Shown here piece after piece: positions 54,019 through 63,545 of a stretch of 64,000 bases of DNA. Positions within the stretch are counted from its first letter, which is position 1, and each line of letters opens with the position of its first letter. Source of the stretch: Paenibacillus gyeongsangnamensis (GTDB lineage Bacteria > Bacillota > Bacilli > Paenibacillales > NBRC-103111); NCBI RefSeq assembly GCF_027533625.1, contig NZ_JAQAGZ010000001.1, positions 248,001 through 312,000 of the forward strand, in the 5' to 3' direction. The notes below the pieces were generated by a model. That model did no database searches and was not told the DNA's origin. It saw only the letters and a list, made by a program, of their open reading frames with translations. A program made the translations under genes and the position numbers.

Positions 54019-57000
54019 ATGAGGAAAGTAAGCGTGCTCGTAGTCGTTTGCTTATTATTCAGCATATTCGCATCAAACATCTTTAACTTTGAAAGCGCTA
54101 TCCACAGAGCGGAGGCGGCAGCAGTGAACTTGATGACAAACGGAAGTTTTGAACAGACAACATCGGTTTTGGACGCCAATTGGAGCGGCGTCACCAGTCC
54201 CGCTCCGGCAGGCTGGGGGTTATGGATTCCAACAGGTAGCGGGAAAGCGCCGAATCAAACAGTCAATGTAACCCTGGATCCGACACAGTATCATGAAGGG
54301 AGTAAGTCCATTTTATTTGACGCTTTCGCGACAAGCCGAGTATCTGTTAGTCAAAGCGTTACGTCGGTAACAGCAGGTAAATCCTACAGACTTAAAATGT
54401 GGGTAAAAACCGACAACGTTACAGGCACTGGCGCTTACTTCAGAACGCAATATTATAATACGAGTAAAGTGGGGGACGGGCCTGCATCAGCCAAATTGCT
54501 CGGCACGAACGATTGGACCTTGCAGCAAGTTTTTATGACCATACCGGCGGGCGTAACGAGGTTGGTGATTGAACCGTTCCTTGAAACGGGCAAAGGTAAA
54601 GTATGGTTTGACGATATTAGTCTGGAGGAATATAACGGGATAACAGGAATTGCTTTGGATCAAACGGCCTTTTCCATGGCTAAGGGCAGCACGGTTACGT
54701 TAACGCCAACATTCATACCGGCGAGTGCAGCCGATCAATCGGTTGTCTGGAGTTCCAGCAATCCGAACGCAGCAACCGTAGACGGCAACGGGATCGTAAC
54801 TGGAGTCGGGTTAGGCTCTGCCACAGTCACGGTGGCAACACCGGACGGAACGATTAAAGCGCAATGTCTCGTTAACGTCGAATCGGACGAAACTATTCAA
54901 TCATACAGCCAGCTACGGCTGAAATGGTACGATAAATTAACTGGAGGCATCCATAACAGTACGGATGACCCGGATATTCAAGCTAACCTGTCCAAATTAG
55001 CCGACAGCGTAACCAATTCAAATGCAAACGGATACTGGGATCTCATGAATAATGCAGCCAATCGGACATCTGTGTGGAGCGATTTGTCCAGCACGACGGA
55101 TACGGCTCAAACTACAAGTTCTTACGGCAGGTTGAAAGCCATGGCGCTCGCTTATTCGATCGAAGGCTCAAGACTGTATCACAATGCGGCGCTGCGGGAT
55201 GATATCGTCAGTACGCTGGACTGGCTGTACGCCAACCGTTATAACGAAACCAAGGGCGAGATCAGCAATTGGTGGGACTGGGAAATCGGAACGCCGCAAA
55301 TCCTGAACGATATTATGGTGCTTATGTACGATGATTTGGCACCGGCGCAAATCACCAAGTATATCAAGGCTATTGACCGTTTCGTTCCGGACCCGAAGAA
55401 GCGGACACTCAACAATGTCACGGAAACGGGAGCCAACCTGCTTGATAAAGCGTTGGTTGTAACGATGCGTGGTGTGATCGGCAGCAATAGCGCGAAAATT
55501 ACGCAAGGACGCGATTCCATCGGACCGGAGTTTGCATATACGGACCATGGAGACGGCGTTTATAAGGACGGATCGCTCGTTCAACATACCAACATTGCGT
55601 ACACAGCGGGATACGGGGCCGTATGGCTCAGCAGGGCCGCAGATATGACGTTTTTGCTGAACGGCTCGCCTTGGCCGGTAACGGATCCGAATGTTAACCA
55701 TGTCTATGACTGGGTTAAGGATACCTTTGAGCCGATTATTTATAAAGGTCTTTTTATGGATATGGTCAACGGCAGAGGCATCTCCAGACAAAGCTCCGGA
55801 AGCGCCAGAAGCACCATTGTCACTTTACTTCGATTAGCTGAAGGGGCCCCGGCGGATGTAGCCTTATCGATTAAGCGAATGGTGAAGGAATGGATCGGTT
55901 CGGATACGACGTATGCCAACTATTATGACGGACTTGGGATTTATGAACTGACCTTAGTCAAAAGCGTGATGAATGACGCCGGGATCCAGCCTAGAGGAGA
56001 ACTGATCAAAAATCAAGTATTTGCGGGGATGGACAGGATCGTCCATTTGCGCGACGGCTATGGCTTCGGGCTCAGCATGTTCTCGAACCGCATTTCTGAT
56101 TTCGAGAAAGGCAATGACGAGAACTTGAAAGGCTGGTACACGGGTATCGGGATGACTTATTTATATGATAAGGATCTCAACCAGTACCGGGGTGATTTTT
56201 GGCCAACGGTGGATTCGTTCCGGCTGCCCGGCACGACTACGGACGGATCGGGCAAAGGCGTAAAGCCCGGCGAGTGGAAAAGCTACATGAATCCGAGAAC
56301 ATGGGTCGGCGGCTCCTCGATCGACGGTCTTTACGGCGCCGCCGGCATGGACTTCTCGCTTTCACAAACGACGGGAAGCGATCTGCAGGGCAAAAAGTCA
56401 TGGTTCATGTTCGACGATGAAATCGTCGCGTTAGGCGCCGGAATATCGAGTACTACTGCCGGAACTCCGCCGGTAGAGACGATCATCGATAACCGCAAGC
56501 TGAACGATGCGGGCGATAACACGCTCACGATTAACGGCACCGTAGAGTCCAGCCAGCTCGGTTGGTCGGAAACGATGAGCAATGTAAAGTGGGCTCATTT
56601 GGCCGGGAATGTGCCGGGTACCGACATCGGCTATTATTTCCCTGAAGCTTCTAGTGTGTATGGTTTGCGCGAAGCGAGAACCGGCGCTTGGAAAGACATT
56701 AACAGCGGTCAGTCGGCGACTCCGGTCACGCGTAATTATTTGAGCCTAGCTTTTGAACACGGGACTGCGCCTTCGAATGCTTCCTATTCGTATGTGATAC
56801 TGCCTCATAAAAGTCCGGCGGAGACGGCGCTTTACAGCAGCGCGCCGGACGTCGAGGTACTGAGCAATACGACGGATGTACATGCGGTCAGGGAGAAGAA
56901 GCTCGGCATTACGGCGGCAAATTTCTGGAATCCGGCATCTGTCGGTTATATTTCAGTGTCCAATCCGGCATCGGTGATGGTGAAGGAAACGGAGACGGAA

Positions 57001-57930
57001 CTTACCGTAGCGGTATCCGATCCGACGCAAAAGCAAAGCACGATTGCGCTTGAACTGAACAAAGCAGGCTTATCAGTCGTTCGTACCGATGACACGGTCT
57101 CAGTCGAGCAGACGGTGCCGTCGTTAAAGCTGACTGTTCAAGTCGCAGGATCACTCGGAAAAACGCATGTCGTCACGTTCAAAAAGGATACGACGCCTCC
57201 GGTAACGACGGATAACGCGAAGCCGGGATGGCAGCGTACGGCGCAAACGGTAACGTTGACCGCAAGCGATGACGCCAGCGGCGTGCTGAAGACATTGTAC
57301 AGCCTTGACAACGGCACGTTTACGGAAGGAAATACGATTACACTTGCCGAAGACGGCGTACACCAGATTCTATACTACAGTATCGACAATGCCGGAAATC
57401 AAGAAGCAATCAAAACGGCGGTCGTCAAAATCGATACGACAGGTCCTATCATCGTGCCGACCGTCACGATGGACGTTTACTGGACGGATGGGGGCACTCT
57501 ACAGTTCGATATCTCTGATCCGGTAAGCGGTGTGGCAAGCGACTCCCTCGTATTGGACGGTGTTCAAGTCGCAAGGCCGTTCGCGTTCAGTCCATTATCG
57601 CTCAGCATCGGCGAACATACCGTGCTTGTAAAAGCAGTTGATGCCGCCGGCAACGAAACCAACGCTTCTTTCTTTTTACATGTACGCACGGATGCCGACC
57701 ATTTGGATGAAGCTGTTCGATTTGCTTTTCAGCAAAGCTGGATCGCAAACGAAGGGATGATGAACAGCCTGTTGTCGAAAATCGAAAGCATTAGGCGGCA
57801 AGCCGATCGGACACAGAAGAAGAACGAATGGAATGCGCTTGAAAATCACATTCGCGCACAATCCGGCAAAGAGATTGATGCGGCTTTTGCTGAAAAATTA
57901 TTAAACGTCATCGCATATTTAAAATCTTAG
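54019..57930 (+). CDS. Secreted polysaccharide lyase family 8 (hyaluronate/chondroitin/xanthan lyase type)
   Basis: A 1303-residue secreted enzyme. Signal peptide 1-34 (cut after AEA); carbohydrate-binding jelly roll about 36-205; bacterial Ig-like (Big2) domain about 210-292 (TWSSSNPNAA-like VVWSSSNPNAATVDG); PL8 toroid and sandwiches about 297-1060; Ig-like domain with DASGVLKTLYSLDNG and IDNAGNQEAIKTAV; second one with DAAGNETNASF; helical C-terminal tail from about 1220. Catalytic Asn473, His523, Tyr532 and Arg586 have exactly the spacing of pneumococcal hyaluronate lyase (N349, H399, Y408, R462). It cleaves uronic-acid polymers by beta-elimination. The substrate is not decided by sequence. 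GAGGTGATG before the ATG. Confidence 0.92.
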   Translation: MRKVSVLVVVCLLFSIFASNIFNFESAIHRAEAAAVNLMTNGSFEQTTSVLDANWSGVTSPAPAGWGLWIPTGSGKAPNQTVNVTLDPTQYHEGSKSILFDAFATSRVSVSQSVTSVTAGKSYRLKMWVKTDNVTGTGAYFRTQYYNTSKVGDGPASAKLLGTNDWTLQQVFMTIPAGVTRLVIEPFLETGKGKVWFDDISLEEYNGITGIALDQTAFSMAKGSTVTLTPTFIPASAADQSVVWSSSNPNAATVDGNGIVTGVGLGSATVTVATPDGTIKAQCLVNVESDETIQSYSQLRLKWYDKLTGGIHNSTDDPDIQANLSKLADSVTNSNANGYWDLMNNAANRTSVWSDLSSTTDTAQTTSSYGRLKAMALAYSIEGSRLYHNAALRDDIVSTLDWLYANRYNETKGEISNWWDWEIGTPQILNDIMVLMYDDLAPAQITKYIKAIDRFVPDPKKRTLNNVTETGANLLDKALVVTMRGVIGSNSAKITQGRDSIGPEFAYTDHGDGVYKDGSLVQHTNIAYTAGYGAVWLSRAADMTFLLNGSPWPVTDPNVNHVYDWVKDTFEPIIYKGLFMDMVNGRGISRQSSGSARSTIVTLLRLAEGAPADVALSIKRMVKEWIGSDTTYANYYDGLGIYELTLVKSVMNDAGIQPRGELIKNQVFAGMDRIVHLRDGYGFGLSMFSNRISDFEKGNDENLKGWYTGIGMTYLYDKDLNQYRGDFWPTVDSFRLPGTTTDGSGKGVKPGEWKSYMNPRTWVGGSSIDGLYGAAGMDFSLSQTTGSDLQGKKSWFMFDDEIVALGAGISSTTAGTPPVETIIDNRKLNDAGDNTLTINGTVESSQLGWSETMSNVKWAHLAGNVPGTDIGYYFPEASSVYGLREARTGAWKDINSGQSATPVTRNYLSLAFEHGTAPSNASYSYVILPHKSPAETALYSSAPDVEVLSNTTDVHAVREKKLGITAANFWNPASVGYISVSNPASVMVKETETELTVAVSDPTQKQSTIALELNKAGLSVVRTDDTVSVEQTVPSLKLTVQVAGSLGKTHVVTFKKDTTPPVTTDNAKPGWQRTAQTVTLTASDDASGVLKTLYSLDNGTFTEGNTITLAEDGVHQILYYSIDNAGNQEAIKTAVVKIDTTGPIIVPTVTMDVYWTDGGTLQFDISDPVSGVASDSLVLDGVQVARPFAFSPLSLSIGEHTVLVKAVDAAGNETNASFFLHVRTDADHLDEAVRFAFQQSWIANEGMMNSLLSKIESIRRQADRTQKKNEWNALENHIRAQSGKEIDAAFAEKLLNVIAYLKS

Positions 57931-57941
57931 TACGAAAATGT

Positions 57942-57978
57942 CCGGGAATTGGCGTTGACCGCCAATCCCGGGCTTCTT
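57942..57978 (+). terminator. Rho-independent terminator after the PL8 gene
   Basis: CCGGGAATTGGCG / CGCCAATCCCGG with one bulge and a five-base loop, then GCTTCTT. Confidence 0.7.
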
Positions 57979-58094
57979 CGTGCGTATTAAGAGTTCGCAT
58001 TTTTTGCATTTCCGGTGAGCATAAAATGATCATTGTAGAGACGGCGACTCTTTTTGTATACTCCCCGAGAATGACTGAGCAGGAGGCGAAGGAA

Positions 58095-59351
58095 GTGTCA
58101 GAGGATTATCAAATGACAATGAATGAAATGGAATTGGCCAGGCCGACAAAGCAGCAGCTGGAATGGCAGGATATGGAGCTGGGTATGTTTTGTCACTTTG
58201 GCATAAATACCTTTTGCGATCAGGAGTGGGGAGAGGGTGCGGATTCGCCGGAGCTGTTTAACCCAATCTGCTTGGACGCGTCGCAATGGGTGCGGACGGC
58301 GAAGGCGGCCGGATTCAAATATTTTATTTTAACGGCGAAGCATCATGATGGCTTCTGTCTCTGGCCGACCCGAACGACCGATTATTCGGTCAAGTCAAGT
58401 CCATGGAAAAATGGACATGGGGATGTCGTCAGAGAATGTGCGGAAGCGTGCAAGAATGAGGGAGTCGGGTTCGGCATTTATGTATCCCCATGGGATCGCC
58501 ATGAGCCTTGCTATACGGATAAGGAAGCCTATGACGATTTTTATGCAGCGCAGTTGACGGAACTTTTGACGCAGTATGGTCCCTTGGTTGAAGTTTGGTT
58601 CGATGGCGCAGGCTCCGAAGGAAGGGAATACGACTGGGCTCGTATTATCGGATTAGTGAAGCAGCACCAGCCGGATGCCATGATTTTCAATATGGGAGCT
58701 CCGACGATCCGCTGGGTGGGCAACGAGGATGGCGTAGCGCCATATCCGTGCTGGAATACAGCTGAAAGCGCCAGGGTCAGTATGTTCTCGAATGAATCGT
58801 TGTCATGGCTGCCGGATACGCCGGCTTGGGTTCCCGCTGAATGCGATGTTCCGATTCGGAAGGAGCGCTGGTTCTGGCAACCGAATGATGAGAACAGCTT
58901 ATTAAGCTTGGAGCAACTGATGAACATATACTACCGCTCGGTGGGGCATGGCTGTAACCTGCTGCTCAATGTAGCTCCGGATACAACCGGTTTAATGCCG
59001 GAAGCGGATGTGAGTCGTGTTCTGGAGCTGGGAGAAGAAGTGCGGAGAAGATTTTCAGCGCCTGTTGCCCGGACAGCGGGTTCAGGACAAGTTCTGGAGC
59101 TTGCTTGGGAAGCAGAGCAAGTCGTCGATCATGCTGTCATGATGGAAGCAATCATGCATGGAGAACGCGTTCGAGCCTATGTTCTTGAAGCATGGCAGCA
59201 GGATCAATGGGTGGAACTGCTGAGCGGAAGCGCGATCGGTCATAAGAAAATCGATCGTTTCGCGCCGGTCAAGACGAGTAAGGTACGGCTTAGCATATTA
59301 TCGAGCGTCGGAGAAGCGCAGCTTCGCGACTTTGCCGTTTATTTTAGTTGA
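58095..59351 (+). CDS. Alpha-L-fucosidase, GH29
   Basis: A 418-residue GH29 enzyme: QDMELGMFCHFGINTFCDQE, TAKHHDGFCLWPTRTTDYSV, and nucleophile Asp170 in LVEVWFDGAGSEG. The C-terminal beta-sandwich is short. There is no signal peptide, so it removes fucose from imported oligomers. GTG 58095 is preferred because AGGAGG lies nine bases upstream; ATG 58071 or 58113 and the frame opening at 58026 are alternatives. The TGA stop lies inside repeat copy 7, so the original C-terminus may have been changed by the repeat's arrival. Confidence 0.9.
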   Translation: MSEDYQMTMNEMELARPTKQQLEWQDMELGMFCHFGINTFCDQEWGEGADSPELFNPICLDASQWVRTAKAAGFKYFILTAKHHDGFCLWPTRTTDYSVKSSPWKNGHGDVVRECAEACKNEGVGFGIYVSPWDRHEPCYTDKEAYDDFYAAQLTELLTQYGPLVEVWFDGAGSEGREYDWARIIGLVKQHQPDAMIFNMGAPTIRWVGNEDGVAPYPCWNTAESARVSMFSNESLSWLPDTPAWVPAECDVPIRKERWFWQPNDENSLLSLEQLMNIYYRSVGHGCNLLLNVAPDTTGLMPEADVSRVLELGEEVRRRFSAPVARTAGSGQVLELAWEAEQVVDHAVMMEAIMHGERVRAYVLEAWQQDQWVELLSGSAIGHKKIDRFAPVKTSKVRLSILSSVGEAQLRDFAVYFS

Positions 59352-59448
59352 TTAGAATTTATAAGTTTTCGTAAATTATAGCATCGCATCAACCTTGGTA
59401 AACGCGCTGGTCCTTGTAAGACAAGGACGGCGTAGCCGTTTATCCTAG
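59347..59448 (+). repeat. 102-bp two-hairpin dispersed repeat, copy 7
   Basis: A full-length copy (GTTGATTAGAATTTATAAG ... TATCCTAGG). It supplies the TGA stop of the GH29 gene (59349-59351). This is the one copy without a terminator just upstream. Confidence 0.9.
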
Positions 59449-59475
59449 GCGGGTGCAACTGAGAGGAGAATTGGT

Positions 59476-59586
59476 ATGGAGAAAGTGGAACGTGTCATCA
59501 TCATCGGTTGGGACGGTGCAGGGAACTTCGTTCAGGCGGCGAATACGCCTGTTCTGAATCGATTTGTCGCGAGCGGGAGTCAATGA
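59476..59586 (+). pseudogene. N-terminal stump of an alkaline-phosphatase-superfamily phosphodiesterase
   Basis: MEKVERVIIIGWDGAGNFVQ then AANTPVLNRFVASGSQ and stop. The VIIIGWDGAG motif with TPVLNRF is the N-terminal metal site of type I phosphodiesterase/nucleotide pyrophosphatase-like proteins. GAGAGGAGAA precedes the ATG. The coding sequence is lost from about 59582, where IS1182-related DNA begins. Confidence 0.7.
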
Positions 59587-60083
59587 AAGTACCACCAACC
59601 ATTATCACTAAAGGAGAGGTTTCTTTGTATCTCTCAAATATACCATGGACCAACTCTGTCTGCCAATGGACTTAGAGGAAGACATCCCCAAAACCACCTT
59701 GTTCGAATCGTCAACACAGCTGTGAATCGTTTAGACGACTCCATTTTCGCAAAAGCTATCCCGGTGGTGGTCGACGACAGCTACCATCCTAAGATGCTCG
59801 CGAAAGTCATCATCTACGCCTACAACCAGCGAATCTACTCCTCTCGTCAAATCGCCAAAGCTGTCCGTGAAAACGTCATGTTCATATGGATTGCCGGAAG
59901 ACAACGTCCGGATTTCCGTACCATCAACCGGTTTCGTTCTGAGCGAATGAAATAAGTATTAGAGACCTTGTTTACAGCGGTCCTTCAGTTTATTACCGAG
60001 GAAATGAAGGATAGCAAAAGCTGAATTTAGAGCAAAACCAGATGAACAATCTCCATATTCATGAGCTTTCCTTTTGTTTACAA
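59582..60083 (+). mobile_element. IS1182-family insertion sequence remnant
   Basis: From ATG 59645 the text MDQLCLPMDLEEDIPK, then after one lost base in an A-run (about 59693) HLVRIVNTAVNRLDDSIFAK, SSYHPKM-like SYHPKMLAKVIIYAYNQRIY, SSRQIAKAVRENVMFIWIAG and RQRPDFRTINRFRSERMK is the N-terminal third of an IS1182 transposase (DUF772 region). An in-frame TAA follows at 59953. VLETLFTAVLQFITEEMKD continues to 60024. The catalytic two-thirds are missing. Inactive. Confidence 0.85.
60010..60079 (+). repeat. Direct repeat, right copy, bracketing the PL8/GH29 locus
   Basis: The 57-base core at 60022-60078 is identical and in the same orientation as 47628-47684. It begins within the last codons of the transposase remnant (GATAGCAAAAGC). 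Confidence 0.85.
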
Positions 60084-60118
60084 TGAAATGGCAAACAAAA
60101 TGGAAGGGTGAGCAAGCC

Positions 60119-61249
60119 ATGACAGCACCATATGCTTCGCAGCCGGATATTTCCCCTGATCTTGAGTTATTTGACCGGGATTGGATATTGCGTCATGCCG
60201 AGGAAGCGATGAAAGAAAGCCCGGTGCATATTACCGATGCGGTCGCAGAGCAAAGCGAGGGGGGCCCGCACGATTTTTACTCCAACGGGGATTATTGGTG
60301 GCCTAACCCGGATACGGCCGACGGCCTGCCCTACATTCGCCGGGACGGGGAAAGCAACCCCGGCAATTTCGACAGCCACCGCGTGCTGCTGCGCCGGATG
60401 CGGACGAGTGTCGCCCACCTGGCGGCAGGCTATGCGGTAACGCGGAACGAAGCCTATGCGAACCATGCGGTCCGGCTTCTCAAGGAATTTTTCCTGGATG
60501 AAGCGACGCGGATGAACCCTCATCTGCTGTATGCCCAAGCCATTCCGGGCATTTGCTCCGGCCGCGGCATCGGCATTATCGATACCCTGCATCTGGTCGA
60601 TATCCCTTTTGCCGTAAGAGCCCTGCAGAACTCGCAGGCGCTTTCTCCCGAGATCGAAGCCGGCTTGAAGCGCTGGTACGTCGACTATTTGGAATGGATA
60701 CAGACGCACCCAAACGGGATTGAGGAAATGAACGCGGACAATAACCACGGGGTTTGCTGGTTCGTGCAGGCGTCGGCCTTCGCTTGGTTCACCGGCGACG
60801 AGGAGGTGCTGGCGTTCTGCCGCAGGCGGTTCAAGGAGACGCTCGCGCCGCTGCAAATGGCCGCGGACGGCAGCTTCCCGAGGGAGCTTGGCCGCACGAA
60901 GCCTTACGGGTATTCCATCTTCGTGTTGGACAATATGGTAACGCTGTGCCAAATTTTATCGACGCCGGAAGACGACCTATGGTCCTTTGAGCTCCCGGAC
61001 GGCCGGGGTATCCGGAAGGCGCTCGATTATTTGTACCCGTATCTGATCGACAAGAGCACCTGGCCGCTCCCTCCCGATGTGGAGCACGACGAAGGATGGC
61101 CGGCCAAGGTGCCGGCGCTGCTCTTTGCCGGACTTGCATTGAAGGAGGAGGCTTATATCCGGCTGTGGTCGTCGCTCGACCCGGATCCCCAGGATCCCGA
61201 AGTACGCCGCAACATCGCGATTCGCCAGCCTATTCTGTGGCTAGTCTAA
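60119..61249 (+). CDS. Alginate-lyase-domain (PF05426-type) protein
   Basis: A 376-residue alpha/alpha-toroid protein of the Alginate_lyase family: YSNGDYWWPNPDTADGLPYI, MNADNNHGVCWFVQASAFAW, FPRELGRTKPYGYSIFVLDN. The Asn-His pair and the RTKPYGYS Tyr match the lyase active-site pattern. There is no signal peptide, so it probably degrades imported uronic-acid oligomers. GGAAGGGTGAG precedes ATG 60119; 15 earlier codons come from the IS-repeat edge. It lies just outside the bracketed island but matches the PL8 locus in theme. Confidence 0.82.
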   Translation: MTAPYASQPDISPDLELFDRDWILRHAEEAMKESPVHITDAVAEQSEGGPHDFYSNGDYWWPNPDTADGLPYIRRDGESNPGNFDSHRVLLRRMRTSVAHLAAGYAVTRNEAYANHAVRLLKEFFLDEATRMNPHLLYAQAIPGICSGRGIGIIDTLHLVDIPFAVRALQNSQALSPEIEAGLKRWYVDYLEWIQTHPNGIEEMNADNNHGVCWFVQASAFAWFTGDEEVLAFCRRRFKETLAPLQMAADGSFPRELGRTKPYGYSIFVLDNMVTLCQILSTPEDDLWSFELPDGRGIRKALDYLYPYLIDKSTWPLPPDVEHDEGWPAKVPALLFAGLALKEEAYIRLWSSLDPDPQDPEVRRNIAIRQPILWLV

Positions 61250-61271
61250 TAAGATATTTGCCATGGTACCC

Positions 61272-61321
61272 GGTGGGGTATCCCATTCCGGGAACTATCG
61301 CTCCTTCAGGGGATACCCGCC
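61272..61321 (+). terminator. Hairpin after the alginate-lyase-domain gene
   Basis: GGTGGGGTATCCC / GGGGATACCCGCC, 12-13 pairs with a 24-base loop and no T-run. Confidence 0.45.
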
Positions 61322-61367
61322 TTCCAACCTTTGCATTTTATGCATATCCGGGTTTCTCGTCAATCTG

Positions 61368-61399
61368 AGGCATTCCTTAAGACAAGGAGTGCCTCTTTG
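61368..61399. terminator. Bidirectional terminator between convergent genes
   Basis: AGGCATTCCTT / AAGGAGTGCCT with a five-base loop, then CTTTGATATTTT. It lies at the 3' end of the minus-strand MBL gene. Confidence 0.6.
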
Positions 61400-61404
61400 A
61401 TATT

Positions 61405-62166
61405 TTATGCGAACGCGAACGATTGCAGCGGCGCCGCCAAAGGCAGGCCCTCCCGCCGCTCGAACGCCTCCCGGCTCTCCGCGGTTTCGTAGTTATAGTT
61501 GTAGTGCATCAGAACGAGCTTGCGCCGGACGGGCTCCGGAAGCGACCGGAGGTCCGCAAGCGAAGCGTGCGAGGCGATGGTAAGATCCCATAGGTGACAA
61601 TCATGAAAAATACGCTCCACGGCCGGTTCGATCCTGCCGAGAAGATCCGAATCGGCAAGGGCGTCGCCGCTGAAGTGAAAATACGGCTTCGCCCATAAGC
61701 CGTAAGATACCATGGACGGCACGTGGCGGGTTCGGACGCACTCAAAGCGGACACCCGAGAGCTCGAATACCGGGTCTTCACTGTCGATAAGGCGAAGCTC
61801 GAAATAATGCTCCAGCTCGCGAACGCCGCCCGTGGTTAGCGATAGGCCGCTGCGAACGCTGCTCCACAGATCGCCGATCAGGTCAGATACGATGTATAGG
61901 GACGGTTTGGCATCATTGCCGTGCATCCGCCGGTGAATTTCGTGCCAATAGGCAAATTGCTGGATGCCGTTGATATGATCCTCATGAAGATGAGTGACGA
62001 ACATATTCGTAACCTCATGCAGCCCGAGCCCAAGGCGTTCCAGCGCGGAAGCGTTGGATGCGGGGCAATCGATCATCAGCCGCGTGTCGTTCCATTCCAG
62101 CAGGGCGCTGTTATGTCCAAGGCTGCGGGGGTAAAAATCACCGGTACCGAGGAAAGTCAGGTTCAT
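61405..62166 (-). CDS. MBL-fold metallo-hydrolase
   Basis: A 253-residue metallo-beta-lactamase-fold protein: NLTFLGTGDFYPRSLGHNSA, zinc motif FVTHLHEDHING, later YFHFSGDALADSDLL, and IFHDCHLW for the remaining ligands. RNase Z-like relatives act on RNA or small phosphodiesters; no specific substrate can be given. ATG 62166 is preferred, with GAGAGGAG nine bases upstream; the frame can open at TTG 62172. Confidence 0.85.
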   Translation of the reverse strand: MNLTFLGTGDFYPRSLGHNSALLEWNDTRLMIDCPASNASALERLGLGLHEVTNMFVTHLHEDHINGIQQFAYWHEIHRRMHGNDAKPSLYIVSDLIGDLWSSVRSGLSLTTGGVRELEHYFELRLIDSEDPVFELSGVRFECVRTRHVPSMVSYGLWAKPYFHFSGDALADSDLLGRIEPAVERIFHDCHLWDLTIASHASLADLRSLPEPVRRKLVLMHYNYNYETAESREAFERREGLPLAAPLQSFAFA

Positions 62167-62470
62167 GTTCAAAGGCTCCTCTCGCCATAAAGAATGCGTA
62201 CGAGCTCATCTTACACGATGTTTCTTTGGAATGCATCCGGCCGGGCTGCATTGCATTTGATTCCGGGGAGAATTCACGGTTGAATTGTATGCCTTGTCTG
62301 CAGTCGGTCGTTTGCTGTGCGGATTGTCCCGCAGAGCTCTGCGTACTGCAGCCGCTTTTCTTTTCGCTGCGGAAGCCTTGAGGGAATACCCGTCAAGCCG
62401 GAGGCGAAGACTAACCGGGAAGTGCCCTATAACCGAGCGTTTTTTCCGCTCCGCTAAAGGATGATGGACA

Positions 62471-62968
62471 GTGAGAAGATGGATTACCGTCCTATGCACC
62501 CTGCTGCTGCTCTTATCTTGTGCGGGCCGGATGGCCGCCGCTCCTCAGCCGAATGCGTTCCCTGGCGGAGGATTGGAGGAGGAAGGCGTATACATCTTAA
62601 TCGACAAGAAAGCGAACCGGCTGACGCTGTTCCTCAACGGGCGTCCGCAGTATTCGTTCCCCGTGGCGACAGGGCGGCGCAAGGAGCTTACGCCCGTAGG
62701 GCGGTTTCGGATCGTAACGAAAATCGTCAAGCCTTGGTACGTACGCAAACAAATTCCGGGCGGTTCGCCGCACAATCCGCTCGGTACGAGGTGGATGGGG
62801 CTGGACGTACCCGGCACCGGCGGATATACTTACGGGATTCACGGCACGAATCGCCCCTACTCGATCGGGCACGGCGCTTCTTCAGGATGCATCCGGATGC
62901 ACAATAAAGACGTGGAATGGCTGTTCCGCCACGTTCCCATCGGAACCGTGGTCGTGATCAAGGAATAA
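62471..62968 (+). CDS. L,D-transpeptidase (YkuD domain)
   Basis: A 165-residue exported protein: N-terminal hydrophobic segment (WITVLCTLLLLLSCAGRMAA), then a YkuD domain (YILIDKKANRLTLFLNGRPQ, FPVATGRRKELTPVGRFRI). The catalytic motif is GIHGTNRPYSIGHGASSGCI with His124 and Cys140. It forms or edits 3-3 peptidoglycan cross-links, often in spores or envelope stress. GTG start with AAAGGATGATGG before it. The LSC could be a lipobox, though the -2 Leu is unusual. The 62167-62470 gap upstream holds no gene I can support. Confidence 0.92.
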   Translation: MRRWITVLCTLLLLLSCAGRMAAAPQPNAFPGGGLEEEGVYILIDKKANRLTLFLNGRPQYSFPVATGRRKELTPVGRFRIVTKIVKPWYVRKQIPGGSPHNPLGTRWMGLDVPGTGGYTYGIHGTNRPYSIGHGASSGCIRMHNKDVEWLFRHVPIGTVVVIKE

Positions 62969-63224
62969 GCATCGTAAAGGAAACAGGATGAATACAAGCG
63001 GTCGGACCCGGACATGCTATGTTTCAGCGGTGAAAAGAGAGGTGTGGTTCCGTTGAGCAAGCAAACGGGTTATGCCAAGGAAGCTGCGTCGAATCGAAGA
63101 TAGAAGCGGAGGGATGTGCCAAAGAGCGGTTATTGTAGTACACGTACTGCAATCGTGATGAGGTAAGACCCGAGCTGAAGCAAAGATTTCGAAGGCAAGT
63201 GCCCAATATCAATTCACCGCTGGA

Positions 63225-63249
63225 AGGACTCCGAAAGGAGTCCTTTTTC
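63225..63249 (+). terminator. Rho-independent terminator
   Basis: AGGACTCC / GGAGTCCT with a GAAA loop and five T. It lies in the 577-base gap 62969-63545. The only frame there with a ribosome binding site is a 16-codon TTG frame at 63054, too short to support. The terminator may therefore end the L,D-transpeptidase transcript or a small RNA. Confidence 0.8.
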
Positions 63250-63545
63250 CTGTTCGACAAAAAACGACGGCTTTACAATGAACCGTTTTCAACGAACTCT
63301 TTTTTTTTTTGCCGCGATAACATGCTGTAACTCCGTGGTTTTTCACACATTTTTTACATTTAGATCATAGTTTCATCATGAATGTAGATTAATTTGAACA
63401 TAGGACACTGCGCCTATTTTGGGGACAGCTTCATCCTTCCGAACCGACCCGTGTCAGGACGTAAATAGGCGTTTTCACAATGGGCGCAAACCGAAGAAGA
63501 TAAGAATGCTCAGCCAGCGAAGGTGCACATGGAGGGTAAGTTCAT

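Noticed and set aside
63054..63101. Sixteen-codon frame with TTG start before the terminator at 63225
   Set aside because: Too short and without recognisable family; noted only within the gap description.
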